From: Candidatus Fermentithermobacillaceae bacterium
GTDB taxonomy: Bacteria > Bacillota > Sulfobacillia > Fermentithermobacillales > Fermentithermobacillaceae
Assembly: GCA_012840345.1 (NCBI GenBank)
Contig: DULO01000099.1
Span: 1 to 63,948 of the forward strand
DNA: 63,948 nt
Direction: 5' to 3'
Position 1 is the first letter of the stretch. Each line of letters begins with the position of its first letter. Of the stretch, positions 8,323 through 16,715 are shown piece by piece. The translations under genes and the position numbers were made by a program. The notes under the pieces were generated by a model. It was not told where the DNA came from. It saw only the letters and a program-made list of their open reading frames with translations, and did no database searches.

Positions 8323-9416
8323 AACAAACCTCCCCGTCTCTTTTCCGGTTTCTTCTGGCCTTTGTCCCGCACCAATCCCGGAGAAAGCCTAGACGCGACC
8401 TGCCACAAAGCCTCGGATATCTCGCTCTTGGAGTAGAGCACCACGGGTTTTCCCTCAAACACTGACCTCTCAACCGCTTTCCTGTCGTCCGGGATGGAAC
8501 CTATGAGTTCCACGCCCAAGAACTCCTGGATCTTTGCTTGAGGCATGAGCGAGTCTTTGGAGGCGCGGTTTAACACAACGTTTAGCCGCTCTTCTTTGAT
8601 GCCGAGTCTCCTGAGTATATCCACCGCCAGTTTTACCTGCTTAATGGCGGCCACGTCCTGAGTCACCACCACGACGACGTTGGTAGCGGCGTCAATGCAC
8701 TCGCCTACCACGTCGCTGGTGATGTCAGGGGGCGTGTCCACGTACAGGAGCCCCCACCTGCGGGCTGCGAGGGAAAGGATGCCGCGCACGTGTTCCGGAG
8801 TAACCAGGTCCGACAGTTCGGGCCTGCGCGGGCTGCACATCACCGAGAGCCCTGACGGTCCGTGCCTTAAGCAGAACTTGTCCAACCCTTCGGGACGGGT
8901 ATCCGCGAGCACGGGGACCAATTCGGTGATTGTAGGGCCTTCAAACAAGTCGAGGTGCACCGCGACGTCCCCCGAATACAGGTCGAAGTCGAGAAGGCCC
9001 GCTTTCCCGCCGGTCGACAGCGCCGCGGCGCAGGAAAGATTGGTGGCCAGGAAGGTCTTGCCGACGCCTCCCTTGGGGCTCCATACGACGATGGTCTGGG
9101 GAGTCAGCACGTTAGGCGATTCAGGCACAGCGGAGGAGCTATCCTTTTCGGCAAGCTCCCACCCTTGGTCCAGGATCACCAAGGAGACCTTGGGGAAAGC
9201 GTTCTTGAACCTGGCGACCCAATCTTGAAACGACTCGCCCTTGGTCGGAAGACCGCTTTCGACCGCCACGATGTCCACCGGTACGCTGGACAAGATGAAC
9301 TCGATCAGCGCGAGGTCCCTAAAGGAACCCACGATGTTTGCCCCGGGCCACTTCGCCACGGCGGCCTGTTCACACGCCGCGCTCCCGGCTATTAGAAGAG
9401 AAGGCCCTTCTTTCAT
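8316..9416 (-). CDS. cpaE: TadZ/CpaE pilus-localisation ATPase (MinD/ParA fold)
   Basis: 366 residues. The N-terminal ~100 residues form an atypical receiver-like domain (SLLIAGSAACEQAAVAKW...). They are followed by a MinD/ParA ATPase with the deviant Walker A KGGVGKT (about residue 128), the A' motif LLDFDLYSGD and switch segment YVDTPPDI. TadZ proteins place the Tad machine at a site in the cell. The ATG at 9416 overlaps the stop of cpaB (ATGA). No phosphoacceptor Asp context typical of a real receiver is obvious, as usual for TadZ. Confidence 0.87.
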   Translation of the reverse strand: MKEGPSLLIAGSAACEQAAVAKWPGANIVGSFRDLALIEFILSSVPVDIVAVESGLPTKGESFQDWVARFKNAFPKVSLVILDQGWELAEKDSSSAVPESPNVLTPQTIVVWSPKGGVGKTFLATNLSCAAALSTGGKAGLLDFDLYSGDVAVHLDLFEGPTITELVPVLADTRPEGLDKFCLRHGPSGLSVMCSPRRPELSDLVTPEHVRGILSLAARRWGLLYVDTPPDITSDVVGECIDAATNVVVVVTQDVAAIKQVKLAVDILRRLGIKEERLNVVLNRASKDSLMPQAKIQEFLGVELIGSIPDDRKAVERSVFEGKPVVLYSKSEISEALWQVASRLSPGLVRDKGQKKPEKRRGGLFW

Positions 9417-10069
9417 GGAAGCCTCCGCCCATCCAAGGACGTGTCGAACGCGGCGCCCGAGTCTCTCGGCACCAGAGACAAGTAAACGTTGCAGTTCTCC
9501 AGGCTGCTCGCTACGAGCTCACACTCCGCCGGAGAAAGAAGGACCAACGCCCCCTGGAACTCACGAGAAGACTCGTCGCGTACGACCTCCAGCACCCGGA
9601 CATCCCTAAACACCATCGTCTGTCCGTAGGCAGGCCCTTTTGCCGCGCAGATCAGGTCCACCTTTTCCCCCTTTTTGAGGAGTCCGCCCACGGCTCGGGC
9701 CGCCGAAGCAGGTATGAACATCCCGCGGGTTTCAGGCGGCAGATCAGCTGACAAACCGATTTCCTCCTTTCGAGAAGACACGTGGCCCGACTGGACAATC
9801 TGGCCTTTCAACAGCGGCATTCTGCTGTAGGAACCCACGGCTTGTTCCACGGATGTAAGAGCGTCTGCCGGAACACCTCCGGACGGTATGTAGGCCAGCT
9901 TGATGTCGGATGCCTTGAGGCATGTGTAAGCCTCTACGTCCCTGGTCGCAACCAGCACCGGGCGCCGGACCACGTAAAGGCCCAGCAGCCGGTACGAGAG
10001 AAGGAAAGATGTAAACCCCAACGACAACGCTAGAACTAACAGTCGATGCCTCTTCAGTGCGCTTTTCAA
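9413..10069 (-). CDS. cpaB: CpaB/RcpC-like SAF-domain pilus assembly protein
   Basis: 218 residues. An N-terminal membrane anchor (about 9-30) is followed by a SAF domain (VLVATRDVEAYTCLKASDIKL) and the RcpC/CpaB region (PETRGMFIPASAARAVGGLLKKGEKVDLI). The start is TTG at 10069 behind AGAGGTGG with eight-base spacing. It is the first gene of the pilus operon. In diderms CpaB works with the secretin RcpA. There is no secretin here, consistent with a monoderm, and the SAF domain may bind the peptidoglycan layer. Confidence 0.85.
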   Translation of the reverse strand: MKSALKRHRLLVLALSLGFTSFLLSYRLLGLYVVRRPVLVATRDVEAYTCLKASDIKLAYIPSGGVPADALTSVEQAVGSYSRMPLLKGQIVQSGHVSSRKEEIGLSADLPPETRGMFIPASAARAVGGLLKKGEKVDLICAAKGPAYGQTMVFRDVRVLEVVRDESSREFQGALVLLSPAECELVASSLENCNVYLSLVPRDSGAAFDTSLDGRRLP

Positions 10070-10214
10070 TGCTTAACCCACCTCTTTGGGCTGACCGCGC
10101 CCGGGTGAGGAAGGCTGCGAAGGGCGCCGGTGTTGCTCTGGGTAGACCTGCCGCTCCTACAAAGACTCACCCCCTTTCGGCCGTAGGACGCGGACGAGCA
10201 CCGGGCGCGGCCGG

Positions 10215-10231
10215 CTGGTAAGTCTTACCAG
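10215..10231. promoter_or_regulatory. Perfect 17-bp palindrome, candidate tad operon operator
   Basis: CTGGTAAG-T-CTTACCAG is a perfect 8-bp inverted repeat around one base. It begins two bases after the predicted transcription start of the tad operon, an ideal repressor position. The TGGT..ACCA core resembles GntR/FadR-subfamily sites, but with longer arms. In RNA it would also fold, but the one-base loop favours a protein operator. Confidence 0.5.
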
Positions 10232-10239
10232 GCACCACG

Positions 10240-10269
10240 AGTCTACACCGCCCTTCCAAACTTTGTCAA
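10240..10269 (-). promoter_or_regulatory. tad pilus operon promoter
   Basis: On the minus strand a consensus -35 TTGACA (10264-10269) is followed after 18 bases by TAGACT (10240-10245). Transcription should start near 10233, giving a leader of about 160 bases before the cpaB TTG codon. The leader is GC-rich and can form a long-range GGGTGAG/CTCACCC stem. I could not match it to a known riboswitch. Confidence 0.6.
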
Positions 10270-10291
10270 CACATGTCTCCATATTTTCCAA

Positions 10292-10318
10292 TTGCTGGTG
10301 CATTCGCTGTCATATTAT
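10292..10318 (+). promoter_or_regulatory. Candidate promoter of the SLH surface-protein gene
   Basis: TTGCTG (10292-10297) and TATTAT (10313-10318) are separated by 15 bases, slightly short. A second TATTAT lies at 10321-10326. It is divergent from the tad promoter, whose -35 is only 22 bases away, so the two units may be co-regulated. Confidence 0.35.
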
Positions 10319-10367
10319 GGTATTATCGGTCTGACAAAGCAACAAGGTGGCAAGAGGAGGCATGACC

Positions 10368-11942
10368 ATGGGAGGAAAATGTCGTGGGCTCCTAATCTTG
10401 GCGCTGGCCGCGTTTTTGCTCGTGCTCCGGCCGGTGCCAGCCCAATGCGCCACGGAGCCCTGGTACGCGGACTTGGACAATCACTGGGCTAGGCCGTACA
10501 TACAAGTCCTTCATGACGAAGGAGTAACGGACGGATGGATTCTCTACTTCAACGGAAACCCCCGCTCCTATTACAGACCCGATTGGGAATCGACCCGCGC
10601 TCAGCTGGCTGTGCTTCTCTGCAAAGTTTTCCGTCTTCCCGAGTTCTCGCCGCCGGTCCCGTCCTACCCCGACGTGCCAACGACATACGAGTTCATCGAA
10701 AACAAGCCGGGCTGGAAATGGATCGAGGGCGCTTTGAACGGCGGAATCGCCTTCGTGCCTCCCGGTTCGCCGTTCTTACCCGATAGCCCCATAAGCCGGC
10801 AAGACGCCGTGGAGCTGCTGATAAGGGCTCTGGACCTTTATGACTACGCCGTGGGCCTTTCCGATCAAGAAGTCCAATCGTTCTTGAGCCTGTTCAAAGA
10901 CAAGGGCCAAGTGGCCCCGGACAGAAGACACACCATGGCTTGCGCCATCAAACTGGGGATCATCGATGGCTACGAGGATGACACGTTACGCCCGGCTCAA
11001 TCCATGCGGCGGTCTGAAGCCGCTACCGTGGTCTACCGTTCGTGCTTGATAAGAGTAACGGCAACGACGGACGTCTTTTCCCCCGATGGAGACGGGGTCG
11101 ACGACACGGTAACCTTCTTCCTGAGCCATTTGCGGAATCGAAACATAGTCCAATGGCAGATGGAGGTCCGCGATCTTCAGGGCAAAGTGGTTCACGCTTT
11201 CACTCCTTACGGCAGCGAGGGCTCGCCTCCGGAGGTCCTGACCTGGGACGGGAAGAACGCCGCGGGCCAAATGGTCCCTGCCGGACAGTACACTTACCAG
11301 GCTTGGGTCAAAGATAAACACAACAATCAGTTCTTCTCCATAAAGAAGCCGCTTACCCTTATACGCCACAGCCTTAGTGGCTACTGCGCCCCCACGAAGT
11401 GCAAGGACGGCACCCCTTTGAACGTTACCGCCTCAACCGTACCCGGTGCGGTATCCGTCTCAGCACATTTCGCCAACGGCGACGTGTTGTACTTGACGCC
11501 CAGCCAAGAAAACACCCGCTGGACCGGCAGCAAGATCGTAGGCCCGTCTCTTCCGCTGGGGAATCAACCGGTAGTCATCCGCGCCGAGTTTCCCTATGCC
11601 ACCCGGGAGATCACGGTCTTTTTCACCCGCGAAAAAGACTTGTGGCTAAGCCCGTCTCTGGACCCCAACCCTGCCCGGAAGGGACAGACGGTAAAACTCC
11701 TTTGCGCGGCGTCGCAAGGGATCAACTCGGTCACCGCCGAGGTCTTCGGCCAATCACTTCACCTGGAACTGAATGCGGCCGGAATATGGGCAGGCGATGT
11801 CCGGGTACCCATGACTGTGGAGGAAGGCGACTATCCTGTCGTTTTCAGGGGGACAGACGGAGAAGACCAACTTGAGAACACGATCATCTTGAGCGTGAGC
11901 GGGTCTACGGCCGCCAGTGTGACGTACGTCCTCACCAAGTGA
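10368..11942 (+). CDS. Secreted SLH-domain surface protein with FlgD-like Ig domain
   Basis: 524 residues from the ATG at 10368, chosen because AGAGGAGG lies seven bases upstream; in-frame GTG 10347 and ATG 10362 fit worse. A signal peptide (hydrophobic core LLILALAAFLLVL, cut near AQCA|TEP at about residue 28) is followed by three S-layer homology repeats (about 31-88, 98-157, 168-226; the last has the YEDDTLRP and RSEAATVVYR signatures). Next come a FlgD/gliding-motility-type Ig domain (VFSPDGDGVDDT, about 235-335) and two further beta-sandwich-like regions. It should be anchored to secondary cell-wall polymer. It is divergent from the Tad operon, suggesting a shared role in surface attachment. 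Confidence 0.8.
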   Translation: MGGKCRGLLILALAAFLLVLRPVPAQCATEPWYADLDNHWARPYIQVLHDEGVTDGWILYFNGNPRSYYRPDWESTRAQLAVLLCKVFRLPEFSPPVPSYPDVPTTYEFIENKPGWKWIEGALNGGIAFVPPGSPFLPDSPISRQDAVELLIRALDLYDYAVGLSDQEVQSFLSLFKDKGQVAPDRRHTMACAIKLGIIDGYEDDTLRPAQSMRRSEAATVVYRSCLIRVTATTDVFSPDGDGVDDTVTFFLSHLRNRNIVQWQMEVRDLQGKVVHAFTPYGSEGSPPEVLTWDGKNAAGQMVPAGQYTYQAWVKDKHNNQFFSIKKPLTLIRHSLSGYCAPTKCKDGTPLNVTASTVPGAVSVSAHFANGDVLYLTPSQENTRWTGSKIVGPSLPLGNQPVVIRAEFPYATREITVFFTREKDLWLSPSLDPNPARKGQTVKLLCAASQGINSVTAEVFGQSLHLELNAAGIWAGDVRVPMTVEEGDYPVVFRGTDGEDQLENTIILSVSGSTAASVTYVLTK

Positions 11943-11950
11943 CGCAAACC

Positions 11951-11980
11951 CGCGTTGGCGACCACCGTAGTGGCGACGCG
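11951..11980. terminator. Imperfect hairpin between convergent genes
   Basis: CGCGT (11951-11955) pairs with ACGCG (11976-11980), and CCAC pairs with GTGG (962-965 with 970-973) around CGTA. It sits nine bases after the SLH gene stop and 25 bases from the 3' end of the TPR gene. There is no U-tract on either strand, so termination is only suggested by position. Confidence 0.35.
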
Positions 11981-12005
11981 AGTCTTGGGGAAGCACTGCG
12001 GCTTG

Positions 12006-12875
12006 CTAGGTAACGCGGTCAATGAACTTCCGCACCTCGGCGAGAGACGAAACCACGGTGCCATAGGGGACCATCCGGGAATGGTCGTTTACCGGTCTGA
12101 AGCTTAAGGCGCCTTGAAGATAGGCGGACGCCTTCCGGGTTTCGCCTTTCGCTATCGCGATCTGGCCTGCCCAAAACAGGGCGTCAGGGTTTTCCGGCTC
12201 GCTCTTTAGGACGTACTCCACCTGCTCTTCGGCGGCCCTCAGGTCGCCTTTGCTTAAGTAACTGTCAGCGAGAGAGAGGCGGCAATCCACAAAGTCGGGC
12301 CTGAGCGACAAGGCTTTTTGGTAACAGGAGATGGCCTCGTCCAACTCACCTTTGGCCTTGTGCGCGTCGCCCAGAGCCATGAGCGCGGCGGGGGTGTCTT
12401 CCTCAGGAGTCTCGGCCATGCTCTTGCCGGCGGAGGCCGCCTTCACAGCCTCTTCGGCCTGACCCGACCTCATCATGGCCTTGGACAGCATTATACGAAG
12501 GTAGGGATCATTGGGACAGTGGCGTACCGCTTCCTCGAGCAAGGCAACAGACTCATCGTACTCGCCTTCGGCAAAGGACAGGCTTGCCAACGCCCCATAA
12601 GCCTGGGGCGTCGCGCGCTTGGAAGCCACGGCCTGCCTGTAACGGCGGTTGGCTTTCGCGTAGTCGTGAAAGACCCATCTATTGAGAAAGCCGATGTGCT
12701 CATGGATTATTGAAGGTACCAACACGCGGCCGATTACTATCCAGGCCACTACCAGTCCAAAAGGAATGCGTCCGTCCAGGTCGTACACGGCCCACGATAT
12801 TACCCCGATAACCACAAGCGCCACCAACACGTAGTTCCACCAGTGTCTAAGCGACGGCCGCAACGGTTCGCGCAT
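12006..12875 (-). CDS. Membrane-anchored TPR protein
   Basis: 289 residues from the ATG at 12875 (GGGGGTGAT upstream); the frame extends 46 codons further but without a good start. Two hydrophobic helices at about 13-33 and 37-57 are followed by four to five tetratricopeptide repeats (for example YGALASLSFAEGEYDESVALLEEA and EAISCYQKALSLRPD). TPRs are protein-interaction scaffolds, and no partner can be inferred from the neighbours. It lies downstream of thrC on the same strand, after a strong hairpin, so it may have its own promoter. Confidence 0.7.
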   Translation of the reverse strand: MREPLRPSLRHWWNYVLVALVVIGVISWAVYDLDGRIPFGLVVAWIVIGRVLVPSIIHEHIGFLNRWVFHDYAKANRRYRQAVASKRATPQAYGALASLSFAEGEYDESVALLEEAVRHCPNDPYLRIMLSKAMMRSGQAEEAVKAASAGKSMAETPEEDTPAALMALGDAHKAKGELDEAISCYQKALSLRPDFVDCRLSLADSYLSKGDLRAAEEQVEYVLKSEPENPDALFWAGQIAIAKGETRKASAYLQGALSFRPVNDHSRMVPYGTVVSSLAEVRKFIDRVT

Positions 12876-12921
12876 GGGATCACCCCCACGCCTTAGTATT
12901 GCCCGTCGGGGCAGCGCGCTT

Positions 12922-12954
12922 GCCGGAGCCGGTGACACGAAACGAGGCTCCGGC
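12922..12954 (-). terminator. GC-rich hairpin downstream of thrC
   Basis: GCCGGAGCC (12922-12930) pairs perfectly with GGCTCCGGC (12946-12954) around a 15-base loop, about 90 bases after the thrC stop. There is no U-tract. It is the likely end of the long ylxM-to-thrC transcript, or an attenuator before the TPR gene. Confidence 0.4.
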
Positions 12955-13045
12955 ATACCCGGGGCCTCACCCAGTCTCTTGACGCTAGACTTTGTACCCT
13001 GACCGTCCAGCAAGAGAGACGCTAAGGCCGGTGCCGTTACCGTTC

Positions 13046-14242
13046 TTAGAACGGCTCAGTGACCTTCTTTGCCTTTCCTGTCATGAGCTCAGTGTACTTC
13101 ATGCCTGCTCCTGTATTCAGTACGAGCACGGTATCGTCCGCCCCAACCAAGCCCATGTCTCTAATGAGCTGGGCCGCCTTTACGGCCGCCGCTCCTTCTG
13201 GACAGATAAGGGCCCCGTCTTTTTCGGCCGTCTCTTTCCAGGTCTCGAGGATTTCCTCATCGGAAACCGTAAGGGCGGTCCCTCCCGACGACCGGACCGC
13301 GTCCAGCACGAGGAAGTCGCCCAACGCCGACGGGACTCTCACGCCGGCGGCTATGGTGTGAGCTCCCTGGAAAAACTCGGCGTGGTCCTTGCCTTCCCTG
13401 TAAGCCCTTACGATAGGCGCGCAGCCTTCGGCCTGGACGCAGACCATCTTGGGCAGTTCTCCTTTAAGCCATCCCATGGCCTTAAGCTCCAGGAATGCCT
13501 TCCACATTCCGATAAGCCCGACTCCGCCTCCCGTGGGGTATATGATGGCGGCGGGCAGTCCATGAGGAAGCTGCTCCCATATCTCAAGCCCCATGGTCTT
13601 CTTGCCTTCAATCCGGTACGGTTCCTTCAAAGTGGCCGCCTCAAACCACCCGTGTTTGGCCACGCCTTGCCGGACGTAACGCCCCGCGTCGGAGATGAGC
13701 CCGTCCACCAGATAAGTGTCGGCGCCGTAGGCTACGCACTCCGCTTGAGTGGTCGCTGGAGCATCTTCCGGCATTGCCACGATCATCTTTATCCCGGCCC
13801 GGGCCGAATACGCCGCCCAGGCTGCTCCGGCGTTACCCGCGGTAGGCATCGCGATGGTTTGGGCTCCCAGTTCTTTGGCTTTAGACACCCCTACTGACGC
13901 GCCCCTGGCCTTGAAAGTCCCTGTGGGGTTCATCCCCTCATCTTTCACCAAGAGCTTGTTGAGGCCGTACTTCTTCCCCATTTCTTCCAGAGGAAAAACC
14001 GGTGTGCCGCCTTCCCCGAGGCTTACGATGTTTTTCTCGTCCAACACGGGCAAGAGTTCCCTGTACCGCCACAGTCCTTCCGGCCTCTTTTGCCAGTCGG
14101 ACGGCTTCACTTCCCGGGACAAAGCGTCCAAATCGTACCTGACCAAGAGCGGACTTCCACACTCGCACAGGTTGGTAAGCTTCCGGAAGTCGTGTTTCTT
14201 CTTGCACTTGGGGCATTCAAGCCCGGTTATGTAGCTCCTCAC
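13046..14242 (-). CDS. thrC: Threonine synthase
   Basis: 398-residue PLP enzyme converting O-phosphohomoserine to threonine. The N-terminus carries a Cys4 knuckle (C10-x2-C13 and C26-E-C28), typical of clostridial and plant-type ThrC. The PLP lysine is K111 in GTFKARG, and the phosphate-binding glycine loop is PTGGGVGLIG. The length is normal. It overlaps the stop of rbgA by four bases (ATGA), so it is the last gene of the ribosomal/secretion operon, a position where rnhB is more usual. No threonine attenuator is visible because it has no leader of its own. Confidence 0.9.
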   Translation of the reverse strand: MRSYITGLECPKCKKKHDFRKLTNLCECGSPLLVRYDLDALSREVKPSDWQKRPEGLWRYRELLPVLDEKNIVSLGEGGTPVFPLEEMGKKYGLNKLLVKDEGMNPTGTFKARGASVGVSKAKELGAQTIAMPTAGNAGAAWAAYSARAGIKMIVAMPEDAPATTQAECVAYGADTYLVDGLISDAGRYVRQGVAKHGWFEAATLKEPYRIEGKKTMGLEIWEQLPHGLPAAIIYPTGGGVGLIGMWKAFLELKAMGWLKGELPKMVCVQAEGCAPIVRAYREGKDHAEFFQGAHTIAAGVRVPSALGDFLVLDAVRSSGGTALTVSDEEILETWKETAEKDGALICPEGAAAVKAAQLIRDMGLVGADDTVLVLNTGAGMKYTELMTGKAKKVTEPF

Positions 14243-15123
14243 GGTTTCTCGCCGGTCTCCTTTCCGTTGGGCTCTCGCGCGCCTCCAAACTCAGGAAAGT
14301 CTTCGGGCTTTTCCAGCGTAATCCTCCCCAGCCGTCCCTCTCTGAAAGCTTGCAGGACTCCTTTGCTCGCTCTCTCAAACTCAACGGCGCCGCCTGAGGC
14401 GAGAAACCCCCTTCCCCTGCCAAACTCCTCGATATAGGCGACAGGGTCCTTCACGCCAGGCAGCCTCGACGCGAGATACACCGCCACGTCTTGCACGTCG
14501 TAGGCGTTCTCCGGAAGGGCCCACGAGGCGGCCAGCTTCATCTTGGCTTCGCCTTTCACCACGGAGGTGTCAAGCACTCCGGGGGTATCCAGCACCATCA
14601 GGTAGCCTTTGCCCTTTAGCCAGTTGCTCCCCCTGGTAAGGCCCGGGCGAGCGCCAAAGGGCGCCTTCTGGCTGCCCAACAACCTATTGGCCAAAGAGGA
14701 CTTTCCGACGTTGGGGACCCCGAAAAGCATAAGCCGCAGGGGTCGCGCCAGCTCTCCCGCGGCTTGTTTTTCCAAAATCCTATCTCGTTCTTCACCTAGG
14801 CGGGCCAGAAGGTCTTTAAGCCCCGATCCGGTCTTGCAGTCGACAGGAAAAGCCAGTTCGCCCCTATCGGCGAACGCTTTCACCCATCTTTCCGTCTCCT
14901 CGGGATTGGCCATATCGGGCTTGGTCAGGACATATATCCTTCGCGTCTTCGTAAGGTAAGGCTCCGCCAGCTTCCTGGTGGTCCAAGGAATCCTCGCGTC
15001 CGCCAGGAACAAAAACACATCGACCAAGTCCAGGGTCTTGGGACCCGGGAGGCCGGGATGGCTCTTCCGGGCTACGGAACCCTTCCGCCTTACTTTAGAA
15101 CTCCTATCTTTTTCAAGGGCCAT
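14239..15123 (-). CDS. rbgA: YlqF/RbgA-family circularly permuted ribosome-assembly GTPase
   Basis: 294 residues. The permuted GTPase order is seen: DARIP (about 42-46), G4 TKPD, then G1 GVPNVGKSS, G2 GLTRG and G3 DTPG. RbgA matures the 50S subunit late in assembly. Oddities: the usual N-terminal FPGHMxKA motif is missing, the start being basic (SSKVRRKGSVARKSHPG), and G4 has Thr instead of Asn (TKPD for NKxD), which should weaken guanine selectivity. It overlaps lepB by 34 bases and thrC by four. A YqeH/YlqF-type paralogue is possible, but the gene position favours rbgA. Confidence 0.8.
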   Translation of the reverse strand: MALEKDRSSKVRRKGSVARKSHPGLPGPKTLDLVDVFLFLADARIPWTTRKLAEPYLTKTRRIYVLTKPDMANPEETERWVKAFADRGELAFPVDCKTGSGLKDLLARLGEERDRILEKQAAGELARPLRLMLFGVPNVGKSSLANRLLGSQKAPFGARPGLTRGSNWLKGKGYLMVLDTPGVLDTSVVKGEAKMKLAASWALPENAYDVQDVAVYLASRLPGVKDPVAYIEEFGRGRGFLASGGAVEFERASKGVLQAFREGRLGRITLEKPEDFPEFGGAREPNGKETGEKP

Positions 15124-15593
15124 ATCCTGAAAACGGCCTTCCCTTTGACATAACTTAGGCTCACCGGGCCGAACATACGGGAATCCTCGCTGTTGGTCCG
15201 GTTGTCGCCCATCACAAAGATGGTGCCCTCTGGAACAACGGTGGCATTCATGTTAAAGAAGCCTGGATTCTGCACGTACGGCTCTTCTTTCAGCTGGCCG
15301 TTGATGTATACTCGCCCGAGCCTCATCTCAATGGTATCCCCGCCTACCGCTATGACCCGCTTGATGTAATCCTTCTCCGGGTTGTACGGATACCGGAACA
15401 CCACGATGTCGCCACGCTTGGGCTCACCGAAACGGTAAGCTATCTTGAGAACCATAAGGCTCTCATTGGTCCACATGGTCGGTTCCATGGACGGGCCGTC
15501 AACCAAGAACCGCTCTACAACGAAACTCCGGACCAGAATAGCGATGACGAGCGCTATCAGGACCGTTTCTAGGACGTCCCGAAGGGTCTTCAT
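15090..15593 (-). CDS. lepB: Signal peptidase I
   Basis: 167 residues, a short Gram-positive SipS-type enzyme. One N-terminal membrane helix (VLIALVIAILVRSFVV) is followed by the catalytic Ser in GPSMEPT and the general base Lys in DYIKRVIAVGGD. The C-terminal box GDNRTNSEDSRMFGPV is intact. It removes signal peptides at the outer face of the membrane. It lies between rplS and rbgA, the standard order in Bacillota. Its 3' end overlaps rbgA by 34 bases. Confidence 0.95.
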   Translation of the reverse strand: MKTLRDVLETVLIALVIAILVRSFVVERFLVDGPSMEPTMWTNESLMVLKIAYRFGEPKRGDIVVFRYPYNPEKDYIKRVIAVGGDTIEMRLGRVYINGQLKEEPYVQNPGFFNMNATVVPEGTIFVMGDNRTNSEDSRMFGPVSLSYVKGKAVFRIWPLKKIGVLK

Positions 15594-15596
15594 GGG

Positions 15597-15941
15597 CTAA
15601 CGCCTTGCGTCTGCGATCCTCGCGGACTTGCCCGACAGGCCTCTCAGGTAGAACAGCTTCGCTCTTCTCACCCGTCCCCTTCGGACAACTTCAATACGGT
15701 CTATACGAGGGGAATGGACAGGGAAGGTCCTCTCGATGCCCACTCCGTAGGATACTCGCCTCACTGTAAAGGTCTCTCTAAGCCCGCCGCCCTGCCGGCG
15801 AATGACCACGCCGTCAAACGCCTGAAGCCTTTCGCGGTTTCCTTCCACAACCTTGAAGTATACCTTAACCCGGTCCCCGGGCCCGAACTCGGGCAAATCA
15901 GTGCGCATCTGCGATTTTTCCAGTAGTCTCAAAACATCCAC
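15597..15941 (-). CDS. rplS: 50S ribosomal protein L19
   Basis: 114 residues from GTG 15941, preferred because the Shine-Dalgarno AAGGAGT (minus strand, 15951-15957) is nine bases away; the longer start at GTG 15950 would leave almost no spacing. L19 signatures are [32 protein letters not shown] and [17 protein letters not shown]. It sits at the 30S-50S interface. It follows trmD by a few bases, as in most Bacillota. Confidence 0.96.
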   Translation of the reverse strand: MDVLRLLEKSQMRTDLPEFGPGDRVKVYFKVVEGNRERLQAFDGVVIRRQGGGLRETFTVRRVSYGVGIERTFPVHSPRIDRIEVVRRGRVRRAKLFYLRGLSGKSARIADARR

Positions 15942-15953
15942 GGTTACCACTCC

Positions 15954-16709
15954 TTAACCTTCTTCTTCGCGGGCCGGACCCTCTTCGCTCAGTATCTCTT
16001 GGAGAAAGCACCTGTCTTCGAAAGTAAGGCAGGCATCCGCCAACAAATCCGGCCGCCTCAAATACGTCCGCCTCAACGCTTCTTTCCTCTGCCATCGCCT
16101 GATCCTGCCGTAGTCCCCGCTCTGCAAAACATCCGGCACTTTCATCCCCCTGTACTCAGGGGGCCTGGTATACTGGGGACCCTCCAACAGGCCGTCAGAA
16201 AAGGAATCGTTTCCCGCCGAATCCGTGTGTCCGAGCACACCCGGTATGAACCTGGACACGGCATCCAGGACCGCCATGGCTGGGATCTCCCCTCCGGTTA
16301 AGACAAAATCCCCGATGGAAATCTCCATATCCGCGAGAAACCTGATCCTCTCATCGAAACCTTCATAATGCCCCGCGACCAGCGTGAGTCCGTCCGCTCT
16401 AGCCAACGACTCTGCCATTTTAGCGTTGAATCTCATGCCTTGCGGGGTCATCAGAACCACGTAAGGCTTGCGCCCTAAGTCCTGAGCCACCCATTCGACC
16501 GCTTCGTATACCGGCTCCGGCTTCATCACCATGCCTGGACCGCCGCCGTACGGGTAATCGTCCACCGTCCTGTGGGCGTCGTGGGCAAAGTCCCTGATGT
16601 TTACCAGGACTACCTCGAGGAAGCCTTCATCCTGGGCCCTCTTCAGGATACTGGACCCCAGGACAGACCGGAACATCTCTGGGAACAGCGTCAGGACGTA
16701 AACCTTCAT
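15954..16709 (-). CDS. trmD: tRNA (guanine-37-N1)-methyltransferase
   Basis: 251-residue SPOUT-fold enzyme making m1G37, which prevents frameshifting. Knot motifs are complete: MTPQGMRFNAKMAESLA, YEGFDERIR, the AdoMet loop SIGDFVLTGGEIPAM and LEGPQYTRP. The length is normal. It lies between khpA and rplS, without the rimM gene that usually precedes it. Confidence 0.96.
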   Translation of the reverse strand: MKVYVLTLFPEMFRSVLGSSILKRAQDEGFLEVVLVNIRDFAHDAHRTVDDYPYGGGPGMVMKPEPVYEAVEWVAQDLGRKPYVVLMTPQGMRFNAKMAESLARADGLTLVAGHYEGFDERIRFLADMEISIGDFVLTGGEIPAMAVLDAVSRFIPGVLGHTDSAGNDSFSDGLLEGPQYTRPPEYRGMKVPDVLQSGDYGRIRRWQRKEALRRTYLRRPDLLADACLTFEDRCFLQEILSEEGPAREEEG

Positions 16710-16715
16710 GGGTCC

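Noticed and set aside
10070-10233. Known riboswitch (c-di-GMP or c-di-AMP class) in the tad leader
   Set aside because: The GGGTGAG element recalls the c-di-AMP motif, but the other conserved blocks were not found, so only an unassigned leader is reported.
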